A DNA stretch of 6,906 nucleotides. It comes from Elusimicrobia bacterium RBG_16_66_12. GTDB taxonomy: Bacteria > Elusimicrobiota > Elusimicrobia > UBA1565 > UBA9628. The notes beneath the pieces were generated by a model, which worked only from the letters and a program-made list of their open reading frames with translations, had not been told where the DNA came from and did not search any database. The DNA lies in contig MGUL01000015.1 in the NCBI GenBank assembly GCA_001800005.1, forward strand, positions 33,141 through 40,046. The letters are read 5' to 3'. Numbering within the stretch: the stretch's first letter is position 1; every line of letters begins with the position of its first letter. The position numbers and the translations under genes are program-made. Below, piece after piece: positions 1 to 6,906 of this stretch.

Positions 1-881
1 CCAGGAATACCACTCCCTGCAGATGCCGGCCCGCCTGGCCTCCGTGCCGGGGGAGACCCGGGACATCGTGAGGGAGACGACCATTTCGGAGCACCGCAAG
101 GACCCTTCCTCAGGAAACGAACCGCAACGCAAGCATCAGAGCGTCTGGCCGGAGCATGTTTACGAGGGGCACCGCTGGGGGATGGCCGTGGACCTGGGGG
201 CCTGCACGGGCTGCTCGGCCTGCGTCGTCTCCTGCCAGGCGGAGAACAACGTCCCGGTCGTGGGCAAGGACGAGGTCGGGCGCAAGCGCGACATGTCCTG
301 GCTGCGCATCGACCGCTACTACGCGGACCGGGACGGCGACACGGACGTCGTGTTCCAGCCGATGATGTGCCAGCAGTGCGGCAACGCGCCGTGCGAGACG
401 GTCTGCCCCGTGCTGGCCACCATGCACAGCACCGAGGGCTTGAACCAGCAGATCTACAACCGCTGCGTCGGCACCCGGTACTGCGCGAACAACTGCCCCT
501 ACAAGACCCGGCGGTTCAATTGGTTCCAGTACCAGGAGGAAGGGCGGCTGTCCAACCTGGCCCTCAACCCGGACGTCACCGTGCGCATGCGCGGCGTGAT
601 GGAGAAATGCACCTTCTGCATCCAGCGCATCCAGGAGGCGAAGTTCGAGGCCAAGGGGCAGGGCCGGGCGGTGCGAGACGGAGACATCCGCCCCGCCTGC
701 GCGCAGTCCTGCCCCGCCCAGGCCATCGTTTTCGGGGACGTCAACGACCCAAAGAGCCGCGTCTCGCAGTTGAGAAAGGACCCCCGGCACTACCGGGTCC
801 TGGCGGAGCTCAACGTGGAGCCTTCGGTCGGCTACATGGTCAAGGTCCGCGGCCGGACCGCGGGCGCAGGGGGGCCGGAGC

Positions 882-889
<8 letters not shown>
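1..889 (+). CDS. actB: Alternative complex III subunit ActB, C-terminal iron-sulfur domain (5' partial)
   Basis: This is the C-terminal part of the ACIII subunit that carries electrons from the quinol site to cytochrome c. The frame is open to the left edge (first full codon at 2). The ATG at 23 is therefore probably internal: the seven codons before it and the following V-R-E-T-x-x-E-x-R stretch match the linker that precedes the ferredoxin domain in full-length ActB. Fifteen cysteines are visible in cluster motifs: CTGCSACVVSC (203-235), CQQCGNAPCETVC (368-406), CVGTRYCANNC (464-496), CTFC (608-619) and ACAQSC (695-712). In the third motif a Thr occupies a usual Cys position, giving 3x4+3 ligands. 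This fits three [4Fe-4S] clusters and one [3Fe-4S] cluster, as known for ACIII. The family also has an N-terminal molybdopterin-enzyme-like domain without cofactor, which must lie upstream. The gene ends inside the start of actC (8-base overlap). Confidence 0.95.
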
Positions 890-2242
<1,353 letters not shown>

Positions 2243-2246
<4 letters not shown>

Positions 2247-2770
2247 GCCGGACCCTGTTCGCGGCGTCCTTCGCGCGTGAGGCCGACATCCTGGCCGCCG
2301 CCGCCGAAGTCCGGCGCCGCGGCTACACGATCAGCGACGCCTACGTCCCTTACCCGGTCCATGGGCTCGACGAGGCGATGGGGTTGGCACCCTCCCGCAT
2401 GGGCTGGGCGTGCTTTCTCTTCGGGGCGCCGGCGCTCGTGGCGGCGCTCTCCTTCCAGGGCTGGGTCGCGGCCGTGGATTGGCCCATCAACATCGGCGGC
2501 AAGCCGTTCTTCTTCTGGCAGGCGTTCATTCCCGTGGGTTTCGAGTTCACCGTCCTCTGCGCGGGCTTGGGCACCGTGGCGACGCTCCTCCTGACCCAGG
2601 GCCTGCTCCCGGGCCGGCGCCGCGCGGTGCCGGATATGGGGGCCACCGACGACCGCTTCGTGCTCGTCCTCGTCAAGAGCGGGACCGCGTTCGATGCCGG
2701 GGAGGCCATGGCGGTGCTCAGGGACTGCCGCGTCGTCGAGACGCGGGAGTTCCTGGAGGGCGCCGCATGA
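2243..2770 (+). CDS. actD: Alternative complex III subunit ActD (DUF3341 family)
   Basis: A 175-residue membrane protein of the DUF3341/ActD type, a structural subunit of ACIII with no cofactor. An N-terminal soluble part (1-50) ends in the family signature YVPYPVHGLDEAMGL (34-48). Two hydrophobic helices follow, at about 51-78 and 95-120, separated by the conserved loop W-P-I-N-I-G-G-K-P (80-88). A short alpha/beta tail (133-175) completes it. The same frame stays open far upstream, but that part is a shadow of actC. The start was chosen at the ATGA overlap with the actC stop, with a GGAGG ribosome binding site at 2232-2236. The 3' end overlaps actE by ATGA. Its place between actC and actE is canonical. 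Confidence 0.94.
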
Positions 2771-3336
2771 AGAGCGCGCGGATATTGAACGGCGTCCTGT
2801 GCCTGGTCCTCGTCGTCCTATGGTCGCTCCTCGCGTTCTCGAGGCCCGATCACGCGCGGCGCAACTTCCGGTGGATACCGCAAATGGAGGACCCGCTGGC
2901 CTTCGAGACGCAGAGAGGGTTCCTCCCGGGCGCTCCGAGATGGGCGGCCGGCGCCAAGGTGGCGGGGACCGTCGCCCGCGGCTTCATGCCGTTCACCCGG
3001 GAGCTCTCCAACCCCTTCAAGCCGACGCCGGAGAACCTCCAGCGCGGCGCCCAGGTATACGCGGCGCAATGCTTCCCCTGTCATGGTCCCGGGGGCATCG
3101 GCGACGGCCCGGTGACGAAGAGAGGCGTCCCCGCGCCTCCGTCGCTCTTCGGAGACAAGGCGACGGCGATGACGGACGGGAAGATGTACCACATCATCAC
3201 CCTGGGCCAGAACAACATGGCCGCGTACGCCTCCCAGATCGAGCGCGACGACCGCTGGCGGACGATCCTTCACGTGCGCGCGCTCCAGGCTGACGCGAAG
3301 GCCGCCGCCGCAAAGGCCAAGGAGAAGGCGAAATGA
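2767..3336 (+). CDS. actE: Alternative complex III subunit ActE, membrane-anchored monoheme cytochrome c
   Basis: A 189-residue protein with one c-type heme site, CFPCH (102-106), and a likely axial methionine at 151 in LGQNNMAAYASQI (146-158), as in ActE proteins. It probably passes electrons from ActB/ActA to a downstream acceptor outside the cytoplasmic membrane. An N-terminal hydrophobic segment (about 5-24) would export and anchor it. No lipobox cysteine sits at its end; the only nearby Cys (12) is buried in the hydrophobic stretch. A linker with the family motif GTVARGFMPF (67-76) precedes the heme domain, and the tail (174-189) is Ala/Lys-rich. The start was chosen at the ATGA overlap with actD, with GGAGGG at 2755-2760; the longer upstream frame is a shadow of actD. 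The 3' end overlaps actF by ATGA. Confidence 0.95.
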   Translation: MKSARILNGVLCLVLVVLWSLLAFSRPDHARRNFRWIPQMEDPLAFETQRGFLPGAPRWAAGAKVAGTVARGFMPFTRELSNPFKPTPENLQRGAQVYAAQCFPCHGPGGIGDGPVTKRGVPAPPSLFGDKATAMTDGKMYHIITLGQNNMAAYASQIERDDRWRTILHVRALQADAKAAAAKAKEKAK

Positions 3337-4382
3337 GCCTGCGAAGGATATTGCTCGCGACCTACGTCGTGGGCGCGGCGGCGCTGGCGTTCGGGGCGGA
3401 CGCGGCGCCGCAGAAGATCGGGCCGTCTCTTCTGCTGGTCGGATTCTTCCCCTTGAGCCTGAGCCTCGGCGCCGGGGTCTTCCTGGCCATCGATCACGTC
3501 ACGGGAGCCCGCTGGAGCGCGGGCCTGCGCCCGCTGGCCGTCGCGATGACCCGCTGCTACTGGCCGTTCGCGGCGGTGCTGATGGCCGCCGTCGCCTTCG
3601 GGTGGACTGAGTTCTACGGCTGGACCCACGCCGCGGGCGCGCACGGACACGTCGCCCATTCCCAGCAGGTCTGGCTGGCCCCGGGTTTCCTGCTGGCGCG
3701 CGCCGCGGCGTATTTGACGGTGTGGGGGGTCCTATTGAGGAGGATCCGCGGCCAGGCCTCCGCCGCGGTCTTTCTCGTTTCTTTCGGCGTCACTCTCACC
3801 CTGGCGGGCTTCGACTGGTTCATGGCTCTGGAGCCGAGCTGGTCGAGCACCATGTTCGGCGTCTACGTCTTCGCCGGGCTGTTCCTTTCCGCGCTCGCGG
3901 CTCTGGCCGTCGGGGCGATCCTGCTCGGCCAAGACGGAGAGTCCGGGCCGGCCGGCGCCCGATTCCACGACCTGGGCAAGCTGATCTTCGGCTTCAGCAT
4001 GTTCTGGGCCTACATCTGGTATTGCCAGTACATGCTCATCTGGTACACGAACATCCCCGAGGAGATCACGTATTTCCTGCGCCGCCACGGGGGAGGCTGG
4101 GCCGTGCTCTCCTTGACCAGTATCGGGCTCAACTGGCTGGTCCCCTTCTTCGTGCTCCTGCCCCAGTGGACCAAGACCGATCGGAAGGTGCTTCTGCGCG
4201 TCGGGCTGGCCGTCCTGGCGGGGCATTGGCTGGATCTCTACATCATGACGATGCCGCGTTTCGCGGGCGCGAGTCCGTCCTTCGGCGTGTGGGAGGGATT
4301 GGTCTTCCTGGGAACGCTCGCCGCCTTCGGGATGCTGGTGCTCCGGCAGTTCGACCGGCCGCGGGAAATGACGGGCGCCTGA
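3333..4382 (+). CDS. actF: Alternative complex III subunit ActF, second NrfD-like membrane subunit
   Basis: A 349-residue polytopic membrane protein, the second NrfD-like subunit of ACIII and a partner of ActC in the membrane arm. About ten hydrophobic segments are visible, near 5-23, 30-53, 72-91, 114-135, 142-164, 172-198, 216-239, 254-277, 286-306 and 318-338. Recognisable ActF motifs are F-D-W-F-M-A-L-E-P-S-W-S-S-T (160-173), F-W-A-Y-I-W-Y-C-Q-Y (224-233), YTNIPEEITYF (238-248) and HWLDLY (298-303). It seems somewhat shorter than many ActF proteins, with compact termini; this is from memory of the family. The start at the ATGA overlap with actE has AAGGAG at 3319-3324. The next gene, narK, begins 24 bases later, so co-transcription is likely. 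Confidence 0.93.
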   Translation: MSLRRILLATYVVGAAALAFGADAAPQKIGPSLLLVGFFPLSLSLGAGVFLAIDHVTGARWSAGLRPLAVAMTRCYWPFAAVLMAAVAFGWTEFYGWTHAAGAHGHVAHSQQVWLAPGFLLARAAAYLTVWGVLLRRIRGQASAAVFLVSFGVTLTLAGFDWFMALEPSWSSTMFGVYVFAGLFLSALAALAVGAILLGQDGESGPAGARFHDLGKLIFGFSMFWAYIWYCQYMLIWYTNIPEEITYFLRRHGGGWAVLSLTSIGLNWLVPFFVLLPQWTKTDRKVLLRVGLAVLAGHWLDLYIMTMPRFAGASPSFGVWEGLVFLGTLAAFGMLVLRQFDRPREMTGA

Positions 4383-4394
4383 ACGCAGATAACT

Positions 4395-4404
4395 AAAGGG
4401 GGGG
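4395..4404 (+). promoter_or_regulatory. Ribosome binding site of narK, with a seven-G run
   Basis: The 24 bases between actF and narK contain AAAGGGGGGG just before the narK ATG at 4407. This is a G-run variant of a Shine-Dalgarno site, with no A inside the G block. No promoter-like sequence or terminator fits in this short gap, so narK is most simply read through from actF. Confidence 0.6.
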
Positions 4405-4406
4405 AC

Positions 4407-5636
4407 ATGTTGCGGATCAGGGAATTTCTCAAGGTGGGACATTGGCCGACGCTGTTTTCGGCGTTCCTCTACTTCGACTTCTGTTTCGCCGTCTGGGTCT
4501 TGAACGGCGCGATGGCGCCCTTCATCAGCGAGGCGTTCCACCTGACCCCGCAGCAGAAAGGCATTATGATCTCCGTGCCCATCATGTCGGGGGCTCTCAT
4601 CCGGTTTCCCCTCGGCCTGCTCTCTCAGTACATCGGCAGGAAGAACGCGGCCCTCCTGGAGATGGGCTCGATCCTCATCGCCATGATCTGGGGATACTTC
4701 GTGGTCCAGAGCTACTCGGACGTGCTCGTGATGGGCGTGCTCCTCGGCCTAGCCGGGGCGAGCTTCGGGGTCGCGCTCTCGCTGGGCTCCGGCTGGTACC
4801 CGCCGAAGTACAAGGGCCTGGCGATGGGCATCGCGGGCGCGGGCAACAGCGGCACGGTCCTCGCCGTGCTCTTCGCCCCGCCGTTGGCGCAGGCATTCGG
4901 CTGGCAGGCGGTCTACGGTTTCGGCGCCCTGACCATGATCCTGCCCTTCCTCGTCATGGTCTTCATGGCCAAGGAGCCGCCGGATCGGGGCGGCCACACC
5001 CTGAAAGAGCACATGGCCTGCCTCTGGGAGAAGGACGGCTGGGTCTTCAACGCCATCTACATCGTCACCTTCGGCGGCTTCATCGGCCTCTCGAACTTCC
5101 TGCCCACGTATTTCCACGACCAATTCGGGGTGACGAAGGTCCAGGCCGGCCAATTGACTATGCTGGCGGCCCTCATGGGAAGCGGCGTGCGGGTGGTCGG
5201 GGGCTACATCTCCGATCGGTGGGGAGGCATCAACCTGCTGACGACCGTCTTCGTCGGCATCATCGCGCTGATGGTCATCCTCGGCCAGGGGCTCTCCCTG
5301 TGGATGACGACCGGCCTCTTCATGCTCTGCTTCGCCTGCCTCGGGGCGGGCAACGGCTCGCTGTTCCAGCTCGTCCCCATGAGGTGGCCGACGACGACCG
5401 CGGTCGCCGGGAGCATGATCGGCGAGATCGGCGCCCTGGGCGGCGGGTTCATCCCGAACGCGATGGGCATCTCCAAGCAGCAGACCGGGTCTTTCGACCT
5501 GGGTTTCTTCTCGTTCGCGGCGTTCGCGCTTGTGATGCTCGTCATCATGCGCGTCGCGCAGAAGAAGTGGACGGGAAGCTGGATCGGGGAGGGCGGCCGA
5601 GCGCTGCCGAAGGTGGAGCATTACAATGCAATATAA
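4407..5636 (+). CDS. narK: NarK-family nitrate/nitrite porter (major facilitator superfamily)
   Basis: A 409-residue, roughly twelve-helix major facilitator transporter of the nitrate/nitrite porter family in the cytoplasmic membrane. The two nitrate signature motifs are clear: G-I-A-G-A-G-N-S-G-T (141-150) and LGAGNGSLFQLVP (312-324). The two substrate-binding arginines fit Arg66 (ALIRFPLG) and Arg262 (SGVRVVGGYISDRWGG), equivalent to Arg89 and Arg305 of E. coli NarK. Aromatic residues in TFGGFIGLSNFLP (221-233) match the binding-site sandwich. The N-terminus (GHWPTLFSAFLYFDF, 11-25) resembles the NarK1-like group often assigned as nitrate/proton symporters, but direction and mode cannot be proven from sequence. 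It follows the ACIII genes closely and overlaps the Usp gene, which suggests a role in respiratory or assimilatory nitrate use. No nitrate reductase gene is in the window. Confidence 0.92.
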   Translation: MLRIREFLKVGHWPTLFSAFLYFDFCFAVWVLNGAMAPFISEAFHLTPQQKGIMISVPIMSGALIRFPLGLLSQYIGRKNAALLEMGSILIAMIWGYFVVQSYSDVLVMGVLLGLAGASFGVALSLGSGWYPPKYKGLAMGIAGAGNSGTVLAVLFAPPLAQAFGWQAVYGFGALTMILPFLVMVFMAKEPPDRGGHTLKEHMACLWEKDGWVFNAIYIVTFGGFIGLSNFLPTYFHDQFGVTKVQAGQLTMLAALMGSGVRVVGGYISDRWGGINLLTTVFVGIIALMVILGQGLSLWMTTGLFMLCFACLGAGNGSLFQLVPMRWPTTTAVAGSMIGEIGALGGGFIPNAMGISKQQTGSFDLGFFSFAAFALVMLVIMRVAQKKWTGSWIGEGGRALPKVEHYNAI

Positions 5637-6072
5637 AACGGTCGTGTGTCCCATCGACGCCTCCAATCCGAAACTCACCGAGGCGGCGACCGCGCAGGCG
5701 GCCTGCATCTGCAAGCTCTCCGGCGCCAAGCTCATCCTCCTCAACGTGGTGGAGCGCTGGTACCGATCCGCGCATCTCGCCACCGACTCCAAGGAATGGA
5801 AGAATATCCATGAGAACTGGCTGAAGGAAGGCGAGGAAGCCGTGAAGAAAGTCGCGGCGAACCTGAAGGCCGAAGGCGTCAAGGAGAGCGACACCGAGGT
5901 CCGGGACGGAGACGCCGCCCACGAGATCGTCGCGACCGCCGTGGACGGGCGGGCCGACCTCATCGTGATGGCGACGCACCGCTACTCGACCGTGGGCAAG
6001 CTGTTCCTCGGCAGCGTCACCGACAAGGTCTCGAAGCACTCTCCATGCCCGGTGCTCTGGGTCTTCGCATGA
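5626..6072 (+). CDS. Universal stress protein (UspA family) with altered nucleotide-binding motif
   Basis: A 148-residue single-domain cytoplasmic Usp protein with the family alpha/beta fold pattern. It has the N-terminal strand YKTVVCPIDAS (3-13) with the conserved Asp11, the strand AKLILLNVVER (34-44), DLIVMATHR (111-119), and the end motif LFLGSVTDKV...SPCPVLWV. In ATP-binding members the glycine motif is G-2x-G-9x-G-S/T. Here the first two glycines are Ala116 and Arg119, while Gly129-Ser130 are kept, so nucleotide binding may be weak or changed. The gene overlaps the end of narK by 11 bases and has GGAG at 5615-5618. Usp proteins are often encoded beside transporters and respiratory genes. 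The specific role is unknown. Confidence 0.9.
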   Translation: MQYKTVVCPIDASNPKLTEAATAQAACICKLSGAKLILLNVVERWYRSAHLATDSKEWKNIHENWLKEGEEAVKKVAANLKAEGVKESDTEVRDGDAAHEIVATAVDGRADLIVMATHRYSTVGKLFLGSVTDKVSKHSPCPVLWVFA

Positions 6073-6081
6073 CCGTTCGTT

Positions 6082-6189
6082 AGTGCTCCGAGCCGCGCGC
6101 GCCTGCTCCCCGGGATTCCGGGAACGGACGCGCGGCCGATCCCCGGAAGGGGAGACAGGGCCGGCCCCGAAAGGGACCGACCTCTCACG
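6082..6189 (+). ncRNA. Candidate Moco (molybdenum cofactor) riboswitch in the moaC leader
   Basis: The 134 bases between the Usp gene and moaC form a compact set of helices with no open frame of interest. An 8-bp stem pairs GCCGCGCG (6092-6099) with CGCGCGGC (6129-6136). It is topped by a hairpin, CCCGG (6109-6113) with CCGGG (6118-6122). A second hairpin, CCCC/GGGG (6141-6144 with 6149-6152), has a GGAA loop of GNRA type. A third pairs CGG-C-CCC (6162-6168) with GGG-A-CCG (6173-6179) around a GAAA tetraloop. A weak outer pairing GUG/CAC (6083-6085 with 6186-6188) may close the fold. The blocks GGCCGAUCCCC, GGAGACAGGGCCGG and CCGACCUCUCAC resemble my memory of the Moco RNA motif found before moa and related genes. 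Position ahead of moaC supports this. It would sense Moco and control translation or transcription of moaC-mogA. The ligand is inferred from motif and context. Confidence 0.75.
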
Positions 6190-6194
6190 CTCAG

Positions 6195-6201
6195 AAAGGA
6201 G
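6195..6201 (+). promoter_or_regulatory. Ribosome binding site of moaC, next to the leader RNA
   Basis: AAAGGAG lies five bases before the moaC ATG at 6207 and fixes that start. It sits only a few bases after the last leader helix, so leader folding could change its access; for example GGAG (6198-6201) is complementary to CUCC at 6086-6089. The pairing is a hypothesis from complementarity only. Confidence 0.7.
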
Positions 6202-6206
6202 AACGT

Positions 6207-6686
6207 ATGCCGAACACGTTGACGCATCTCGACCCGCGCGGCCGCGCCCGGATGGTGGACGTCGGGGCCAAGGAGACGACCGCGCGCCGCGCGCGGGCCT
6301 ACGGCGAGATCCGGATGAAGCCCGCCGTCCTGCGCCGCCTGTTGCGCGGCGGGACCGCGAAGGGCGACGCGCTCGCCGTCGCCAACGTCGCCGGGGTCCT
6401 GGCGGCCAAGCGCGTCGACGAACTCATCCCCCTCTGCCACGGCCTGAACCTGGACTCCGTGCGCCTGAGCTTCGCGCCGAAGACCGGCCGCCTCTGCGTC
6501 ACGGCGGAGACGGCGGTCCGGGGCCGCACCGGCGTCGAGATGGAGGCGCTGACGGCGGTCGCGGTCGCCTGCCTGACCATCTACGACATGGCCAAGGCCG
6601 CCGACCGCGCGATGACGATCGGGCCCATCCATCTGCTCGAGAAGGAGGGCGGCCGCTCGGGCCGCTACGTCCGGAGGCGCGCATGA
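6207..6686 (+). CDS. moaC: Cyclic pyranopterin monophosphate synthase MoaC
   Basis: A 159-residue cytoplasmic enzyme of molybdenum cofactor synthesis. With MoaA it converts GTP to cyclic pyranopterin monophosphate; MoaC carries out the ring-forming second step. Family motifs run in order: LTHLDPRGRARMVDVGAK (5-22), KGDALAVANVAGVLAAKR (52-69), ELIPLCH (72-78), GRTGVEMEALTAVAV (106-120), IYDMAKAADR (125-134) and LLEKEGG (143-149). Residues matching known catalytic or binding positions are Lys52, His78, Glu111/Glu113, Asp127 and Lys130. One oddity is Gly79 where most members have Pro in PLCHP. Length is normal. The gene follows the candidate Moco leader, has a good ribosome binding site, and overlaps the next gene by ATGA. 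moaA is not in the window. Confidence 0.96.
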   Translation: MPNTLTHLDPRGRARMVDVGAKETTARRARAYGEIRMKPAVLRRLLRGGTAKGDALAVANVAGVLAAKRVDELIPLCHGLNLDSVRLSFAPKTGRLCVTAETAVRGRTGVEMEALTAVAVACLTIYDMAKAADRAMTIGPIHLLEKEGGRSGRYVRRRA

Positions 6687-6906
6687 CGCTCACCGCGGCC
6701 ATCCTGACCGTCAGCGACCGCAGCGCGCGGGGGGAGCGTCCCGACGCGGGCGGCCCCGCCCTGCGCGCCGCCGTCGAGCGGCGCGGCTGGCGCGTCGCCG
6801 AGGTCCGCGTCGTCGCCGACGAGCGCGCGGATATCTCGGCCGCCATCAAGGAGTGGTGCGACGGCGGCGCGGTCCGGCTCGTGCTGACGACGGGCGGCAC
6901 CGGGCT
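6683..6906 (+). CDS. mogA: MogA/MoaB-family molybdopterin adenylyltransferase (3' partial)
   Basis: The first 74 codons of a MogA/MoaB/Cnx1G-type protein, cut by the window end. The fold's opening strand AAILTVSDRSARGERPD (5-21) and the molybdopterin-binding loop LVLTTGGTG (66-74) are clear, with the intermediate motif DAGGPAL (21-27) and a gephyrin-like IKEWCD (55-60). Family members adenylylate molybdopterin to prepare molybdate insertion. MogA and MoaB cannot be separated safely without the C-terminal half, and some MoaB proteins are inactive, so the symbol is tentative. The start is set by the ATGA overlap with moaC and GGAGG at 6673-6677. Coupling to moaC implies a shared operon under the upstream leader RNA. 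Confidence 0.88.
   Translation, partial: MTLTAAILTVSDRSARGERPDAGGPALRAAVERRGWRVAEVRVVADERADISAAIKEWCDGGAVRLVLTTGGTG

Noticed and set aside
23..25. ATG at 23 as the true start of the iron-sulfur protein
   Set aside because: The frame is open to the window edge, the upstream codons and the following linker match the interior of full-length ActB, and no good ribosome binding site precedes it.
4383..4406. Promoter for narK in the gap after actF
   Set aside because: Only 24 bases are available and most of them are the ribosome binding site; no -35/-10 pair can be placed within the gap.
4749..5963. Minus-strand open frame of about 404 codons opposite narK and the Usp gene
   Set aside because: It spans two genes and is repetitive and charged, without domains. 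It is a product of third-position GC bias on the coding strand.
6109..6152. GC-rich hairpins read as a Rho-independent terminator after the Usp gene
   Set aside because: No U-tract follows any of the hairpins, and the ordered helices with tetraloops fit a structured leader better.

Overview
The window is a GC-rich, gene-dense stretch of a Gram-negative-type, respiring bacterium. All real genes lie on the + strand. The composition and the gene set (alternative complex III, a NarK-family porter, molybdenum cofactor genes) fit an environmental lineage. Such complexes occur in Acidobacteriota, Myxococcota, Bacteroidota, Elusimicrobiota and others. Nothing in the sequence fixes the phylum.

Positions 1-4382 hold the distal part of an alternative complex III (ACIII) operon in the canonical order actB (5' end cut off), actC, actD, actE, actF. 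ACIII is a membrane quinol:cytochrome c / HiPIP oxidoreductase that replaces the bc1 complex. ActB carries the iron-sulfur clusters, ActC and ActF are NrfD-type membrane subunits, ActD is a small two-helix subunit and ActE is a monoheme cytochrome c. The junctions overlap by 8, 4, 4 and 4 bases, so the genes look translationally coupled. actA and the rest of actB would lie upstream of the window.

Positions 4407-6072 hold a NarK-type nitrate/nitrite porter, starting only 24 bases after actF, and an overlapping UspA-family protein. No cytochrome oxidase genes follow ACIII here, although they often do in other genomes. This raises the possibility that the complex serves a nitrogen-oxide respiratory chain.

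Positions 6073-6206 are a structured leader that I read as a Moco (molybdenum cofactor) RNA motif. It precedes moaC (6207-6686) and a mogA/moaB-type gene cut by the window end (6683-6906), again joined by an ATGA overlap. Molybdenum cofactor is required by nitrate reductases, so the second unit fits functionally with narK.

No CRISPR array, insertion sequence, tRNA, rRNA or convincing Rho-independent terminator was seen. There is no clear undescribed system. The most interesting points are the ACIII-narK-usp arrangement, the riboswitch placed before moaC-mogA, and an altered nucleotide-binding motif in the Usp protein.
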